A stretch of 64,000 bases of DNA from Porticoccaceae bacterium (GTDB taxonomy: Bacteria; Pseudomonadota; Gammaproteobacteria; Pseudomonadales; Porticoccaceae), in assembly GCA_029238255.1 (NCBI GenBank), contig JAQWGK010000050.1:62001-126000 (forward strand). The letters are read 5' to 3'. The notes under the pieces were generated by a model that was given only the letters and a program-made list of their open reading frames with translations, had not been told where the DNA came from and made no database searches. Positions 1-8,468 of the stretch are shown here, in pieces. Every line of letters starts with the position of its first letter. Positions within the stretch are counted from its first letter, which is position 1. The translations under genes were made by a program, and so were the position numbers.

Positions 1-69
1 CAAGCCGTAGGTCGACTGACCGAAACGGCTGACAACGCTGCTGATGACTGAAAATATATCTTTTGCCAC
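1..69 (-). CDS. Partial CDS, N-terminus only; possibly the next pil-chemotaxis gene (pilI/CheW-like)
   Basis: A GTG at 69-67 opens a reading frame that runs off the left edge (23 codons seen, beginning MAKDIFSVISSV). An AGGAAAG ribosome-binding site lies just upstream, and the frame starts 10 bases after the pilH stop, in the same direction. In Pseudomonas-type clusters pilG-pilH is followed by pilI (a CheW-like coupling protein) and pilJ. Identification rests only on that position: the 23 residues carry no diagnostic motif, so this stays a tentative call. Confidence 0.4.
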   Translation of the reverse strand, partial: MAKDIFSVISSVVSRFGQSTYGL

Positions 70-79
70 GGCTGCTTTC

Positions 80-442
80 CTAGCTGAGTACAGCGCTGAT
101 AGCTGAAACCAACTGCTTTTCATCAATCGGCTTTACCAGATAGGCTTTAGCGCCCTGCCGCTCACCCCAGACCTGATCTGCCTGCTGGTTTTTCGCGGTG
201 ACAATAATCACTGGAATATGTTTGGTCTCTTTGCTGCGACTTAGTTGGCGGGTGGCCTGAAATCCATTCAACCCCGGCATAACAATATCCATCAACACCA
301 CATCCGGCTGCTCATCTTTTGCCAGATTAACGCCCTGCTCACCGGAGTCAGCAGAGAGAACGGAAAAGCCATTGCGCTCAAGAATATTTGTCAGTTTGTA
401 TGTCTCTGTGGGGGAGTCATCCACAATCAGTATTTTCGCCAT
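80..442 (-). CDS. pilH: PilH-like single-domain response regulator (twitching motility)
   Basis: This 120-residue protein is one CheY-like receiver domain. The acidic pocket is D8-D9, the phospho-acceptor is D52 (in VLMDIVMPG), the switch threonine is T82 and the conserved lysine is K104 (in LVKPID). No output domain follows. In type IV pilus chemosensory systems PilH takes phosphate from the histidine kinase ChpA and counteracts PilG-driven pilus extension. It lies 21 bases downstream of pilG on the same strand, so they are probably co-transcribed. The PilH call comes from being second after PilG; a generic CheY-like regulator is the alternative. Confidence 0.85.
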   Translation of the reverse strand: MAKILIVDDSPTETYKLTNILERNGFSVLSADSGEQGVNLAKDEQPDVVLMDIVMPGLNGFQATRQLSRSKETKHIPVIIVTAKNQQADQVWGERQGAKAYLVKPIDEKQLVSAISAVLS

Positions 443-463
443 GATCCAACCTCTAAGTCCTTT

Positions 464-841
464 TTAGTTTTGAATGTATTTGTCCAACACATCGAGGAGC
501 TCTGCCCGACCAAAGGGTTTGGTCAGGTAGTCATCCGCGCCAACAATGCGGCCCTTGGCCTTATCGAAAAGACCATCCTTGCTCGAAAGCATAATGACTG
601 GTGTCGATTTAAAATCGGGATTATTTTTTATCAGTGCGCAGGTTTGATAGCCATCGAGTCGAGGCATCATGATGTCGACGAAAATTATGTCGGGATTGAT
701 ATCGACGATTTTGGCAAGAGAGTCAAAACCATCCGATGCAGTAGAAACGGCACACCCCGCCTTAGCCAGTAGGGTTTCTGCCGTACGTCTTATTGTGTTG
801 CTGTCGTCTATGACGAGCACTTTAAGGCCCTGAACATCCAT
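464..841 (-). CDS. pilG: PilG-like single-domain response regulator (twitching motility)
   Basis: This 125-residue receiver-only protein has acidic residues D12-D13, phospho-acceptor D56 (FVDIMMPRLDGY), a switch serine at 86/87 and lysine K108 (LTKPFGRAELL). The pattern matches PilG, which controls pilus extension in the Pil-Chp chemosensory pathway. It is the first gene of the leftward group that continues with pilH, and it is divergent from gshB across a 210-base AT-rich spacer. The same pilG/gshB junction is known in Pseudomonas aeruginosa. The start codon is the first in-frame ATG, and length fits the family. Confidence 0.87.
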   Translation of the reverse strand: MDVQGLKVLVIDDSNTIRRTAETLLAKAGCAVSTASDGFDSLAKIVDINPDIIFVDIMMPRLDGYQTCALIKNNPDFKSTPVIMLSSKDGLFDKAKGRIVGADDYLTKPFGRAELLDVLDKYIQN

Positions 842-1051
842 TTTATCACCACTGTAAAACCACTTAACGCCTTAAGCACCGTCAATGTCACTCAAGATGT
901 GGAATTTTAAACACACTTGTAATATATAATCCACAAGCCTCTAAATTTAACAATAAAATTGATTTATAGGTCACAGATTTTTCTGTGGCACATGCATTGC
1001 TGTTGCCACACTTAGTTATAGCGCAAAAACTCATCACAGGGTCGTCAATTT

Positions 1052-2005
1052 ATGGGCACAACTCTTGGGGTCGTTATGGACCCGATTCAGGCAATCTCTT
1101 TCAAAAAAGACTCCACTCTCGCGATCTTGCTCGCGGCTCAGAGACAGGGTTTCGAATTGTTTTATATGGAACAGCAGGATCTCTTTTTAGAAAATGGCGA
1201 ACCTCGAGCCAGACTTACGCCGCTTCGCGTATTCGACGACCCCAATCGCTGGTATGAATTGGGCGAGCCCCGCGATGGCGCACTGGAAGAAATGAATGTT
1301 TTGCTGATGCGCAAAGACCCGCCCTTTGACAGTGAGTTTATCTACTCCACCTATATTCTCGAAGCCGCCGAACAGCGTGGTTCACTGGTGGTCAACAAGC
1401 CGCAGAGTTTGCGCGACTGCAATGAAAAAGTCTTCGCCACTCAATTTCCCCAGTGCACACCCCCACTGCTAGTCAGTCGCGATCAGGCTCGGCTAAAGCT
1501 ATTTTTAGCGGAGCATAAGGATGTGGTGTATAAGCCGCTGGACGGTATGGGCGGTACTTCGATATTTCGGATTAAGGAAGGTGATCAAAATCTCAATGTT
1601 ATTCTCGAGACCCTGACTGAATATGGCCAACAGACTATTATGGCGCAGAAGTATCTGCCGGAAATCACTCAGGGCGATAAACGCATTCTGGTTGTCGACG
1701 GCGAAGTTATTCCCTTCGGTCTGGCACGTATACCCACCGGCAGTGACTTTAGAGGCAATCTTGCCGCTGGCGGTCGCGGGGTTGTCCAGCCATTGAGCGA
1801 ACGGGACCAATGGATTGCCGAGCAGATTGCACCCACATTAAAACAGCGCGGTCTGATTTTTGTCGGGCTGGATGTTATCGGCGACTATCTAACCGAGATT
1901 AACGTCACTAGCCCAACCTGTATTCGAGAAATTGATAATGCCGAAGATACGCGTATTGGCGATCGCCTAATTGCCGCCATTCAAAATCGACTGGCCCAAC
2001 AGTAA
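1052..2005 (+). CDS. gshB: Glutathione synthetase
   Basis: GshB joins gamma-glutamylcysteine and glycine using ATP, the second step of glutathione synthesis in the cytosol. The 317-residue protein has the usual GshB length. It opens with MGTTLGVVMDPIQ, carries an ATP-grasp glycine-rich loop (KPLDGMGGTSIFRI) and ends with the metal/ATP region containing EINVTSPTC. The partner ligase gshA is in the same window at about 26.3 kb rather than adjacent. It is probably the first gene of a run gshB-tonB-yqgE-ruvX, with a 31-base gap to tonB. The ribosome-binding site is weak, but the start matches family N-termini. Confidence 0.96.
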   Translation: MGTTLGVVMDPIQAISFKKDSTLAILLAAQRQGFELFYMEQQDLFLENGEPRARLTPLRVFDDPNRWYELGEPRDGALEEMNVLLMRKDPPFDSEFIYSTYILEAAEQRGSLVVNKPQSLRDCNEKVFATQFPQCTPPLLVSRDQARLKLFLAEHKDVVYKPLDGMGGTSIFRIKEGDQNLNVILETLTEYGQQTIMAQKYLPEITQGDKRILVVDGEVIPFGLARIPTGSDFRGNLAAGGRGVVQPLSERDQWIAEQIAPTLKQRGLIFVGLDVIGDYLTEINVTSPTCIREIDNAEDTRIGDRLIAAIQNRLAQQ

Positions 2006-2036
2006 GTAAAAGCAGTACCTATAATCTGGAGCAGTA

Positions 2037-2897
2037 GTGGAAAACCTGATTGAGAGCCCATGGAATACAACCGATGAACGTCTGCGCAAGACGTTCTCGG
2101 CGGCTCTGATCTTCCACTTTGTGTTATTGATTGGGGTCAGCTTTACCCTCCCCTCCGGATCCTCTCCCGCCACGTCCATGGAAGTCACGCTGGCTCATTA
2201 CAAGACTGACCAGGCACCGGAAGAAGCGGATTTTGTCGCGCAGGCCAATCAGCTTGGTAGCGGCGATCAGGCTCAGGCGATACAGCCAACCACCGATCAA
2301 CTATCACCCTTTGAAGGCCGTGATCAGGGACAGATGCCCGTGCCTCAGCAGCAGCCTTTGCAAGCCGATAGCCAAACTATTCTGGCCAGCGCTGGCGATA
2401 GAGCTAATCCCCAGATAAATAGGCAGGAGAATAATGATCCCGCCGACAATCGATCTACCCCGCAGGCGCAAATGGAAGACCGGGATATTGGCGCTATCCG
2501 CGCTGAACTGGATCGCTTGCAGCGGGCTTACAGCAAATTACCACGAGTGCTGCGAATGACTTCGGCATCGGCAAAATCTGCTGATGAAGCTGCTTATATG
2601 CACTATTTTGAAAAGCGTGTAGAGCAGGTCGGCAATGTAAATTACCCGCAGGAAGCGCGGACGCGCCGAATTTTTGGTCATGTACAGTTAGTCGTAGCGC
2701 TGCTCGCCAATGGCAGAATCAAACATATCGAGGTTTCAAAAACCTCCGGATCTCGACTACTGGATCAGGCGGCGGTGCGTTCGGTGCGACTGGCATCGCC
2801 CTACGAACCCTTTCCCGCAGAACTTCGCGATCGCGATGAAATTCATATTATTCGCACCTGGCAATATCAATCCAATAATGTGCTAACCACAAACTAA
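2037..2897 (+). CDS. tonB: TonB energy transducer, TonB3-like
   Basis: The 286-residue protein has a cytoplasmic N-tip, one membrane anchor at about residues 22-40 (FSAALIFHFVLLIGVSFTL), a Gln/Asp-rich periplasmic linker and a C-terminal TonB domain at about 195-275 (NYPQEARTRRIFGHV, then SGSRLLDQAAV). TonB passes proton-motive energy to outer-membrane receptors. The linker is Gln-rich rather than the usual Pro/Lys-rich type. Position between gshB and yqgE matches tonB3 of P. aeruginosa, a paralogue reported to be needed for twitching motility, so it may serve pili more than the receptors at 38-44 kb. Translation starts at GTG; no ExbB/ExbD gene is adjacent. Confidence 0.88.
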   Translation: MENLIESPWNTTDERLRKTFSAALIFHFVLLIGVSFTLPSGSSPATSMEVTLAHYKTDQAPEEADFVAQANQLGSGDQAQAIQPTTDQLSPFEGRDQGQMPVPQQQPLQADSQTILASAGDRANPQINRQENNDPADNRSTPQAQMEDRDIGAIRAELDRLQRAYSKLPRVLRMTSASAKSADEAAYMHYFEKRVEQVGNVNYPQEARTRRIFGHVQLVVALLANGRIKHIEVSKTSGSRLLDQAAVRSVRLASPYEPFPAELRDRDEIHIIRTWQYQSNNVLTTN

Positions 2898-2946
2898 TCC
2901 TATTCATCCCTTGAGTTTGTTTCTATAAAACCTCATATTGATCAGT

Positions 2947-3525
2947 ATGGAACCAAGCAAACCAAAAAAAATCAGTAGCCTTAAAAATCATTTCTTGCTG
3001 GCTATGCCAACACTCACGGACCCTAATTTCGCTGACTCGGTAATCTATATCTGTGAGCATAATGCCGATGGCGCTATGGGTCTGATTATCAATCATCAGA
3101 TGGATATTCCGGTAAAAGCGATTTTCGATCAGCTGGAGCTCGAGTATCAGGATGAATTTGCCCGCCCGCTGCTCTTTGATGGTGGCCCGGTACAGCGCGA
3201 CCGCGGCTTTATTCTCCATCCCAGCTGCGACCAACAGTGGGAATCCACCACTGCGATTTCCGATGAGGTCAGCCTGACTGCCTCTAAAGATATTCTCTGC
3301 GATATTGCTCTCGGAGTGGGACCAAAAGATTCACTGATCACGCTGGGTTATGCCGGTTGGGATGCAGGTCAGCTCGAAGAAGAACTCAGTGGCAATAGCT
3401 GGCTGACCATTCCGGCAGAAGCGGACATTATTTTTAAAACCAAAAGTACTGAGCGCGCCTCAGCGGCAGCACTGAGTATTGGACTGGACTTGCGAATGCT
3501 TTCCCACGAGGCCGGTCATGCCTGA
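2947..3525 (+). CDS. yqgE: YqgE/AlgH family protein (UPF0301)
   Basis: This 192-residue protein shows the UPF0301 pattern: LKNHFLLAMPTLTDPNF near the start, GAMGLIINHQM at about 40, a GGPV segment (FDGGPVQRDRGF) and LGYAGWDAGQLEEEL toward the end. Its molecular function is unsettled; in Pseudomonas the name AlgH came from alginate regulation. It almost always neighbours ruvX, as here, where the genes overlap by 8 bases. The frame is also open to a TTG at 2938, but the ATG at 2947 gives the expected N-terminus. No convincing Shine-Dalgarno sequence precedes either start. Confidence 0.9.
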   Translation: MEPSKPKKISSLKNHFLLAMPTLTDPNFADSVIYICEHNADGAMGLIINHQMDIPVKAIFDQLELEYQDEFARPLLFDGGPVQRDRGFILHPSCDQQWESTTAISDEVSLTASKDILCDIALGVGPKDSLITLGYAGWDAGQLEEELSGNSWLTIPAEADIIFKTKSTERASAAALSIGLDLRMLSHEAGHA

Positions 3526-3955
3526 TGCCAGCAAGCCAAAAAGCTTGTTGGGCTTTGACTACGGTTTAAAGCAGATCGGCGTTGCCAATGGCCAGACCCT
3601 GACCTGCTCCGCCAGCGGCCTTACTATCCTTAAAGCGGTGGACGGTATTCCCAACTGGGCTGAGGTGGAAAAGCTGTTACAGGAATGGGCACCGGATCTG
3701 GTGGTGGTTGGATTACCTTTAAATATGGACGACAGTGAAAGTGAACTGTCGAGCCGGGCAAGAAAATTTGCCCGTCGCCTGCAGGGGCGTTTTGCGGTTG
3801 AGGTGGAGATGGTCGACGAGCGACTGACTAGCCGCGAGGCAAAAATGCTCGGCCGCGAACAGGGCAGCTATGATCTGACAAAAATTGATCATATTGCCGC
3901 TTCACTGATCTTGCAGAGCTGGCTGGACTGTCCTGCAATCGGAAAAGCGCCCTAG
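3518..3955 (+). CDS. ruvX: RuvX/YqgF family RNase H-fold nuclease
   Basis: The 145-residue protein begins MPDASKPKSLLGFDYGLKQ and carries the YqgF signature GFDYGLKQIGVA, the acidic VVGLPLNMDDSES segment and VDERLTSREA. It ends with DHIAASLILQSWLD, where the last catalytic acid lies. YqgF proteins act in 16S rRNA 5'-end maturation in E. coli and have been proposed as Holliday-junction resolvases. The reading frame extends upstream to a TTG at 3479, but the ATG at 3518, preceded by GAGG and overlapping the yqgE stop by 8 bases, gives the normal length. It converges on pilU with only 7 bases between stops. Confidence 0.92.
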   Translation: MPDASKPKSLLGFDYGLKQIGVANGQTLTCSASGLTILKAVDGIPNWAEVEKLLQEWAPDLVVVGLPLNMDDSESELSSRARKFARRLQGRFAVEVEMVDERLTSREAKMLGREQGSYDLTKIDHIAASLILQSWLDCPAIGKAP

Positions 3956-3962
3956 CCAAAAA

Positions 3963-5111
3963 TTACCAGCGCAACTTATCCGACTGATCTTCTTCAATCG
4001 TTAAATCATCTGCCGCCGCATCCAACTCATGAATATGCGTATCGGACTGCATTTTGATCATCAAGCGCAGATCATTTTTAGAGTCGGCGTGGGCGATCGC
4101 ATTTTCATAACTAATCTCACCCTCGATATACAGCTGATATAGCGCCTGATCAAAGGTCTGCATCCCGTGCTCTGTCGAGTTGGTCATAATTTCTTTAAGC
4201 TTGTGCACCTCCCCTTTGCGAATGGTATCTGACACCAGAGGCGTGTTGAGCATAATCTCAATTGCCGCACGGCGGCCCTTGCCGTCGGTGGTCGGCACTA
4301 GCTGCTGGGCGACAATTCCGCGTAAATTTAGCGACAGATCCATCCACAGCTGACCATGGCGGTCCGCGGGGAAAAAGTGCGCAATTCGGTCGAGTGCCTG
4401 ATTGGCATTGTTGGCGTGCAGTGTGGCCAATACCAGATGCCCGGTCTCGGCAAACGTAATCGCGTGCTGCATGGTTTCCGGTGTACGAATCTCGCCAATC
4501 AAAATCACATCCGGTGCCTGACGCAGCGTATTCTTTAAAGCTACATCAAAAGACTCTGTATCCACCCCCACTTCGCGCTGAGTAATAATGCAGCCCATAT
4601 GCTCGTGAACAAATTCAATCGGGTCTTCAATAGAGACAATATGGCCGCGACTATTTTTATTGCGATGGCCAATTAGTGCTGCCAGCGATGTCGACTTACC
4701 GGTGCCGGTAGCACCCACAAAGATCACAATGCCGCGCTTGTGCATCACCAGCTCTTGCAAAATCGGCGGCAGTAACAGTGATTCCGGTGTCGGAATTTTC
4801 GTCTCTATGCGTCGCAGCACCATGCCAATTTCTCCGCGCTGATAAAACGCACTGGCACGAAAACGCCCAGCCGATTCACTGATAAGGGCATAATTTAATT
4901 CTTTGTGTTTTTTGAATTCTCGCTGTTGGTCTTCATCCATGGTATTTAACACCAGCGCCTCGCACTCATTCTGTGAGAGCTTGTTTTTGGTGATCGGCAT
5001 CACCGCGCCATTAACCTTTAAGCAGGGTGGCAGACCCACGGTTATAAATAAATCGGAGGCCTTTTTCTCGGCCATATATCTAACCAGCTTATCGAGGGTC
5101 TGGTCCAACAT
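3963..5111 (-). CDS. pilU: PilU, type IV pilus retraction ATPase paralogue
   Basis: This hexameric secretion-type ATPase works with PilT in pilus retraction on the cytoplasmic face. Walker A is GATGTGKST, followed by the Asp box region (IVSIEDPIEFVHEH), Walker B (DVILIGEIRTPETM) and His box (TGHLVLATLHANNA). The longer acidic C-terminal tail (LDAAADDLTIEEDQS) is PilU-like rather than PilT-like. The ATG at 5111 is chosen because AAGGAG sits 7-8 bases before it; the upstream TTG at 5132 would place that site inside the gene. The product is then 382 residues. It lies 51 bases downstream of pilT. Confidence 0.93.
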   Translation of the reverse strand: MLDQTLDKLVRYMAEKKASDLFITVGLPPCLKVNGAVMPITKNKLSQNECEALVLNTMDEDQQREFKKHKELNYALISESAGRFRASAFYQRGEIGMVLRRIETKIPTPESLLLPPILQELVMHKRGIVIFVGATGTGKSTSLAALIGHRNKNSRGHIVSIEDPIEFVHEHMGCIITQREVGVDTESFDVALKNTLRQAPDVILIGEIRTPETMQHAITFAETGHLVLATLHANNANQALDRIAHFFPADRHGQLWMDLSLNLRGIVAQQLVPTTDGKGRRAAIEIMLNTPLVSDTIRKGEVHKLKEIMTNSTEHGMQTFDQALYQLYIEGEISYENAIAHADSKNDLRLMIKMQSDTHIHELDAAADDLTIEEDQSDKLRW

Positions 5112-5162
5112 CGCTTTTCTCCTTAAAAACAATTGTCCTGTGACATCTTATAAGTTCGGCAA

Positions 5163-6197
5163 TTAAAAACTGTCCGGCATCTTGGCTTTTTCACGGGCAA
5201 TATCGGGACTAATTACACGCTTATCCACCAGATTAGTCAGGCACTGATCCAGTGTTTGCATCCCCAGCGCACCCCCGGTCTGAATCGCCGAATACATCTG
5301 CGCCACCTTATCCTCGCGGATCAAATTTCGAATTGCCGGCGTGCCGATCATAATTTCGTGAGCAGCCACCCGGCCGCCACCAATCTTCTTTAACAGTGTC
5401 TGAGAAATAACCGCCTGCAGTGACTCGGACAGCATTGAGCGAATCATCGGCTTCTCACCGCCGGGGAAAACATCGACAACCCGATCGATAGTCTTGGCGG
5501 CCGAGGTGGTGTGCAATGTGCCGAAAACCAGATGTCCGGTTTCCGCTGCAGTCAGCGCCAGACGAATAGTTTCGAGATCACGCAGCTCACCGACCAAAAC
5601 AACATCCGGATCTTCACGTAGTGCCGAGCGCAGCGCCTCGGTAAAGCCATGGGTGTCGCGGTGGACTTCTCTCTGGTTGATCAGGCATTTTTTGCTCTGG
5701 TGAACAAATTCAATCGGGTCTTCAATCGTTAAGATATGGTCATAGCGATTTTCATTAACATAATCGATCATCGCCGCAAGGGTGGTCGACTTACCGGAAC
5801 CGGTCGGCCCGGTTACTAGCACTAGTCCGCGGGGCATCAGTGAGAGCTTTTTGAAAATATCCCCCATGCCCAACTGCTCAAGGGTAAGCACCTTCGATGG
5901 AATAGTACGAAATACCGCGGCGGCGCCGCGATTTTGGTTAAACACATTGACTCGAAAACGCGCAATGCCCGGCACATCGAATGAAAAGTCCGTTTCCAGA
6001 AACTCCTCAAAGTCCCTTCTCTGCTTGTCATTCATTATTTCGTAGATCAAACTGTGAACCTGACGATGCTCCATGGGCGGCAAATTAATGCGCCGCACAT
6101 CACCATCAATTCTAATAATGGGGGGAAGACCTGCAGAAATGTGCAAATCTGATGCGCCCTCTTTGGCACTGAAAGCCAATAACTCCGTTATATCCAT
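5163..6197 (-). CDS. pilT: PilT, type IV pilus retraction ATPase
   Basis: PilT powers depolymerisation of the pilus for twitching and DNA uptake. The 344-residue protein has the usual N-terminal domain (MDITELLAFSAKEGASDLHI), Walker A GPTGSGKST, the Asp box (LTIEDPIEFVHQ), Walker B (DVVLVGELRDLETI), His box (TGHLVFGTLHTTSA) and the C-terminal AIRNLIREDK motif needed for retraction. It is transcribed before pilU and is divergent from yggS across 67 bases, an arrangement shared with Pseudomonas. Length and motif order are complete. Confidence 0.96.
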   Translation of the reverse strand: MDITELLAFSAKEGASDLHISAGLPPIIRIDGDVRRINLPPMEHRQVHSLIYEIMNDKQRRDFEEFLETDFSFDVPGIARFRVNVFNQNRGAAAVFRTIPSKVLTLEQLGMGDIFKKLSLMPRGLVLVTGPTGSGKSTTLAAMIDYVNENRYDHILTIEDPIEFVHQSKKCLINQREVHRDTHGFTEALRSALREDPDVVLVGELRDLETIRLALTAAETGHLVFGTLHTTSAAKTIDRVVDVFPGGEKPMIRSMLSESLQAVISQTLLKKIGGGRVAAHEIMIGTPAIRNLIREDKVAQMYSAIQTGGALGMQTLDQCLTNLVDKRVISPDIAREKAKMPDSF

Positions 6198-6264
6198 GCT
6201 ATATCTCGCTTATTCCTTTTCGGCGTGTGAAGCTGCGTAAAACTCCTGATAACCTGATAAGTAT

Positions 6265-6981
6265 ATGCCAAAGATTGAAAATAACATTAGCCTGGTCAGC
6301 AACCGTGTAGAACAGGCCGCTCGAGATGCCAATCGCGACCCCAGTGAGGTTCTGTTACTGGCGGTCAGCAAGACTCGCGATGCAGCAGATATCCGCTGTG
6401 CCATCGATGCCGGACTGACGCATTTTGGTGAAAACTACGTTCAGGAAGCCGTGGAAAAGATCGCCCTTCTGTCTGAGGAATTGGGTCAGGAAAAGCTGCA
6501 CTGGCATTTTATTGGCCCCCTGCAATCGAATAAAACCCGGGTTGTCGCGGAAAATTTTAACTGGGTACACAGCGTTGATCGGCTGAAAATTGCCCAGCGC
6601 CTCAGCGAGCAGCGCCCCGCAGCACTTGGGCCGCTGAATATCTGCCTGCAGGTCAATATCGACAATGAAGCCAGCAAGTCCGGCTTTAGCAGTGATGAAA
6701 CACTGACCGCCGCACTGGAGATTATTAAACTGCCCAATCTGCGTCTGCGCGGACTAATGGCGATTCCCCAGTCACAGCAGAGCGAGGAAAAACAAAAAAT
6801 CGCCTTTGCTGCCCTGCATAATTTACGCGATCAAATCAATCAGTCTCTGGACAATTCAGATAAACTGGATACCCTCTCCATGGGGATGTCCAATGATCTG
6901 GAAGCAGCGATTTCTCAGGGGTCGACCATGGTTAGAGTGGGCACAGATATATTTGGTAAAAGAGCAGCAAAACAGAGCTGA
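6265..6981 (+). CDS. yggS: YggS/PLPBP family pyridoxal-phosphate homeostasis protein
   Basis: The 238-residue single-domain alanine-racemase-fold protein binds PLP without known catalysis and helps keep free PLP and amino-acid pools in balance. The PLP lysine is K36 in LLAVSKTRDA. Other family marks are HFGENYVQEA, WHFIGPLQSNKTR and the phosphate-binding LSMGMSNDLEAAI with GSTMVRVGTDIFG. It precedes proC by 37 bases, the usual yggS-proC-yggT order in gammaproteobacteria. Nothing is missing or unusual. Confidence 0.94.
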   Translation: MPKIENNISLVSNRVEQAARDANRDPSEVLLLAVSKTRDAADIRCAIDAGLTHFGENYVQEAVEKIALLSEELGQEKLHWHFIGPLQSNKTRVVAENFNWVHSVDRLKIAQRLSEQRPAALGPLNICLQVNIDNEASKSGFSSDETLTAALEIIKLPNLRLRGLMAIPQSQQSEEKQKIAFAALHNLRDQINQSLDNSDKLDTLSMGMSNDLEAAISQGSTMVRVGTDIFGKRAAKQS

Positions 6982-7018
6982 GCGCTTATAAAAAGTTTGG
7001 TAACGGAGAGCAACAGAG

Positions 7019-7834
7019 ATGACTAATATCGCATTTATCGGCGGCGGCAATATGGCCTCCTGCATTATCGGCGGCATGCTAGCCAACGGGTTTACCGCGC
7101 AACAGATTCGCGTCAGCGATCCCGGTGAGCAGGCGAGAGACAATATTCAGGCAACCCACGGTATCGCCGCAACCGCCGACAACCACAGTGCAGTAGCAAA
7201 TGCAGATATTGTTATTCTGGCTGTTAAACCTCAGGTTATGGGCCCAGTGGTCTCCGACCTGGCCAGCTCACTCAATAGCTCCTGCGCAGTGGTCTCGATT
7301 GCCGCGGGTATTCAGATCGGCGATCTGCAAAACTGGCTTGGCGACAGTCAGGCAATAGTTCGCGCTATGCCCAACACTCCGGCGATGGTGCGTCAGGGTG
7401 CGACCGGTTTATTTGCCAACCCTCTTATTAACAACCAGCACAAAGAATCTATTCAGGCGATCTTCAATGCCGTGGGTATTGCCTGCTGGGTAGATAGCGA
7501 ATCACAGATCGACGCGGTAACAGCGGTATCCGGCAGTGGCCCCGCCTATTTCTTTTTGGTTATGGAAGTGATGCAGAAAGTCGCAGAAGAGCTGGGGCTA
7601 TCCCCACAGACTGCACAGCAGCTGACCATTCAAACCGCACTGGGTGCAGCCCAGATGGCCAACAGTGGAAACCTTAACACCGCTGAACTGCGTCAGCAGG
7701 TTACATCCCCGGGGGGCACTACCCATGCGGCGATTGAAAGTTTTAAAGCTGGTGGTATTGAAAATACTTTCCGTGAGGCGATGAGTGCTGCGCTAAATCG
7801 CGCTGAGGAAATGTCTAAAGAGTTTTCCAGTTAA
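7019..7834 (+). CDS. proC: Pyrroline-5-carboxylate reductase
   Basis: ProC makes L-proline from pyrroline-5-carboxylate with NAD(P)H, the last step of proline synthesis. The 271-residue protein starts with a Rossmann loop (IAFIGGGNMA), has AVKPQVM and VRAMPNTPA mid-protein, and ends with the P5CR signature region (VTAVSGSGPAYFF, then VTSPGGTTHAAIE). A GGAGA ribosome-binding site precedes the ATG. The last codons and the stop fall in a 13-15 bp imperfect tandem repeat that continues into the spacer before yggT. Confidence 0.96.
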   Translation: MTNIAFIGGGNMASCIIGGMLANGFTAQQIRVSDPGEQARDNIQATHGIAATADNHSAVANADIVILAVKPQVMGPVVSDLASSLNSSCAVVSIAAGIQIGDLQNWLGDSQAIVRAMPNTPAMVRQGATGLFANPLINNQHKESIQAIFNAVGIACWVDSESQIDAVTAVSGSGPAYFFLVMEVMQKVAEELGLSPQTAQQLTIQTALGAAQMANSGNLNTAELRQQVTSPGGTTHAAIESFKAGGIENTFREAMSAALNRAEEMSKEFSS

Positions 7835-7876
7835 GAGCTTTATTTACAGAGCTTTTCCGTTAAGAGCTTAAATAAT
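7820..7876 (+). repeat. Four imperfect 13-15 bp tandem units at the proC 3' end
   Basis: Units read GAGTTTTCCAGTTAA (7820-7834, holding the proC stop), GAGCTTTATTTACA (7835-7848), GAGCTTTTCCGTTAA (7849-7863) and GAGCTTAAATAAT (7864-7876). Units one and three agree at all but two or three positions. No U-tract hairpin is formed. Slippage duplication is the simplest explanation. Confidence 0.7.
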
Positions 7877-7901
7877 AGAACAGGTAATCCAAGGAACAAA
7901 C

Positions 7902-8462
7902 ATGAATGTTTTTGGCGACATCTTCAGTCTGGTAATACAAATCTTCAGCTTTTTATTGCTGGTTCGCTTGCTGCTGCAACTGGTGCAGGCGGATTTCTAC
8001 AACCCTATTTCCCAGACCATTTTCAAGATTTGCGCACCAGTGGTTGAGCCTTTAAATAAAATTTTTCCAACCTTTGGCACCCTCAATACCGGCGCTCTGA
8101 TTGCGGCAATTGCCGTGCAGTGGTCTATCTATTTAATCGTTGGCCTAAGCACCGGCGTGGCATTTTTAACGATTCTTTCTTATATTCCCGTAGCCGCCTT
8201 CAACCTGCTGTTTCTTTTAATAGAAGTGTATTTCTGGGGTATTTTTATACTCGCCATCTCGAGCTGGATTGGCACTACCGGCCACCCGACCGTGAATCTG
8301 GTTGGACAAATTGTCGAACCCTATCTGCGCCCGTTCCGTAAATTTATTCCGCCCATGGGGATGATGGATTTCTCGCCTATGGTTGCCATTATCAGCTTGA
8401 TTATCATCCGCAATAAAGTGCTGCCGGTAATCGGTGGATTTATTCAGTCGATGGTGATTTAA
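7902..8462 (+). CDS. yggT: YggT family membrane protein
   Basis: This 186-residue integral membrane protein has two YggT repeats. Each is a hydrophobic hairpin followed by a proline/arginine segment: DFYNPISQTIFKICAPVVEPL in the first half and VGQIVEPYLRPFRKFIPP in the second. The family is widespread in bacteria and plastids; roles in osmotic tolerance and division-site organisation have been suggested, but no activity is settled. It is third in yggS-proC-yggT. AAGGAAC lies before the ATG. Confidence 0.9.
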   Translation: MNVFGDIFSLVIQIFSFLLLVRLLLQLVQADFYNPISQTIFKICAPVVEPLNKIFPTFGTLNTGALIAAIAVQWSIYLIVGLSTGVAFLTILSYIPVAAFNLLFLLIEVYFWGIFILAISSWIGTTGHPTVNLVGQIVEPYLRPFRKFIPPMGMMDFSPMVAIISLIIIRNKVLPVIGGFIQSMVI

Positions 8463-8468
8463 CCATTG

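Noticed and set aside
985-1257. 90-codon plus-strand frame across the gshB start
   Set aside because: Out of frame with a clear gshB; no family features and no ribosome-binding site.
2938-2946. TTG start for yqgE
   Set aside because: ATG at 2947 gives the expected N-terminus; neither has a good ribosome site, but TTG adds nothing recognisable.
3479-3517. TTG start for ruvX inside yqgE
   Set aside because: Would add 13 residues unlike the family; ATG at 3518 has GAGG upstream.
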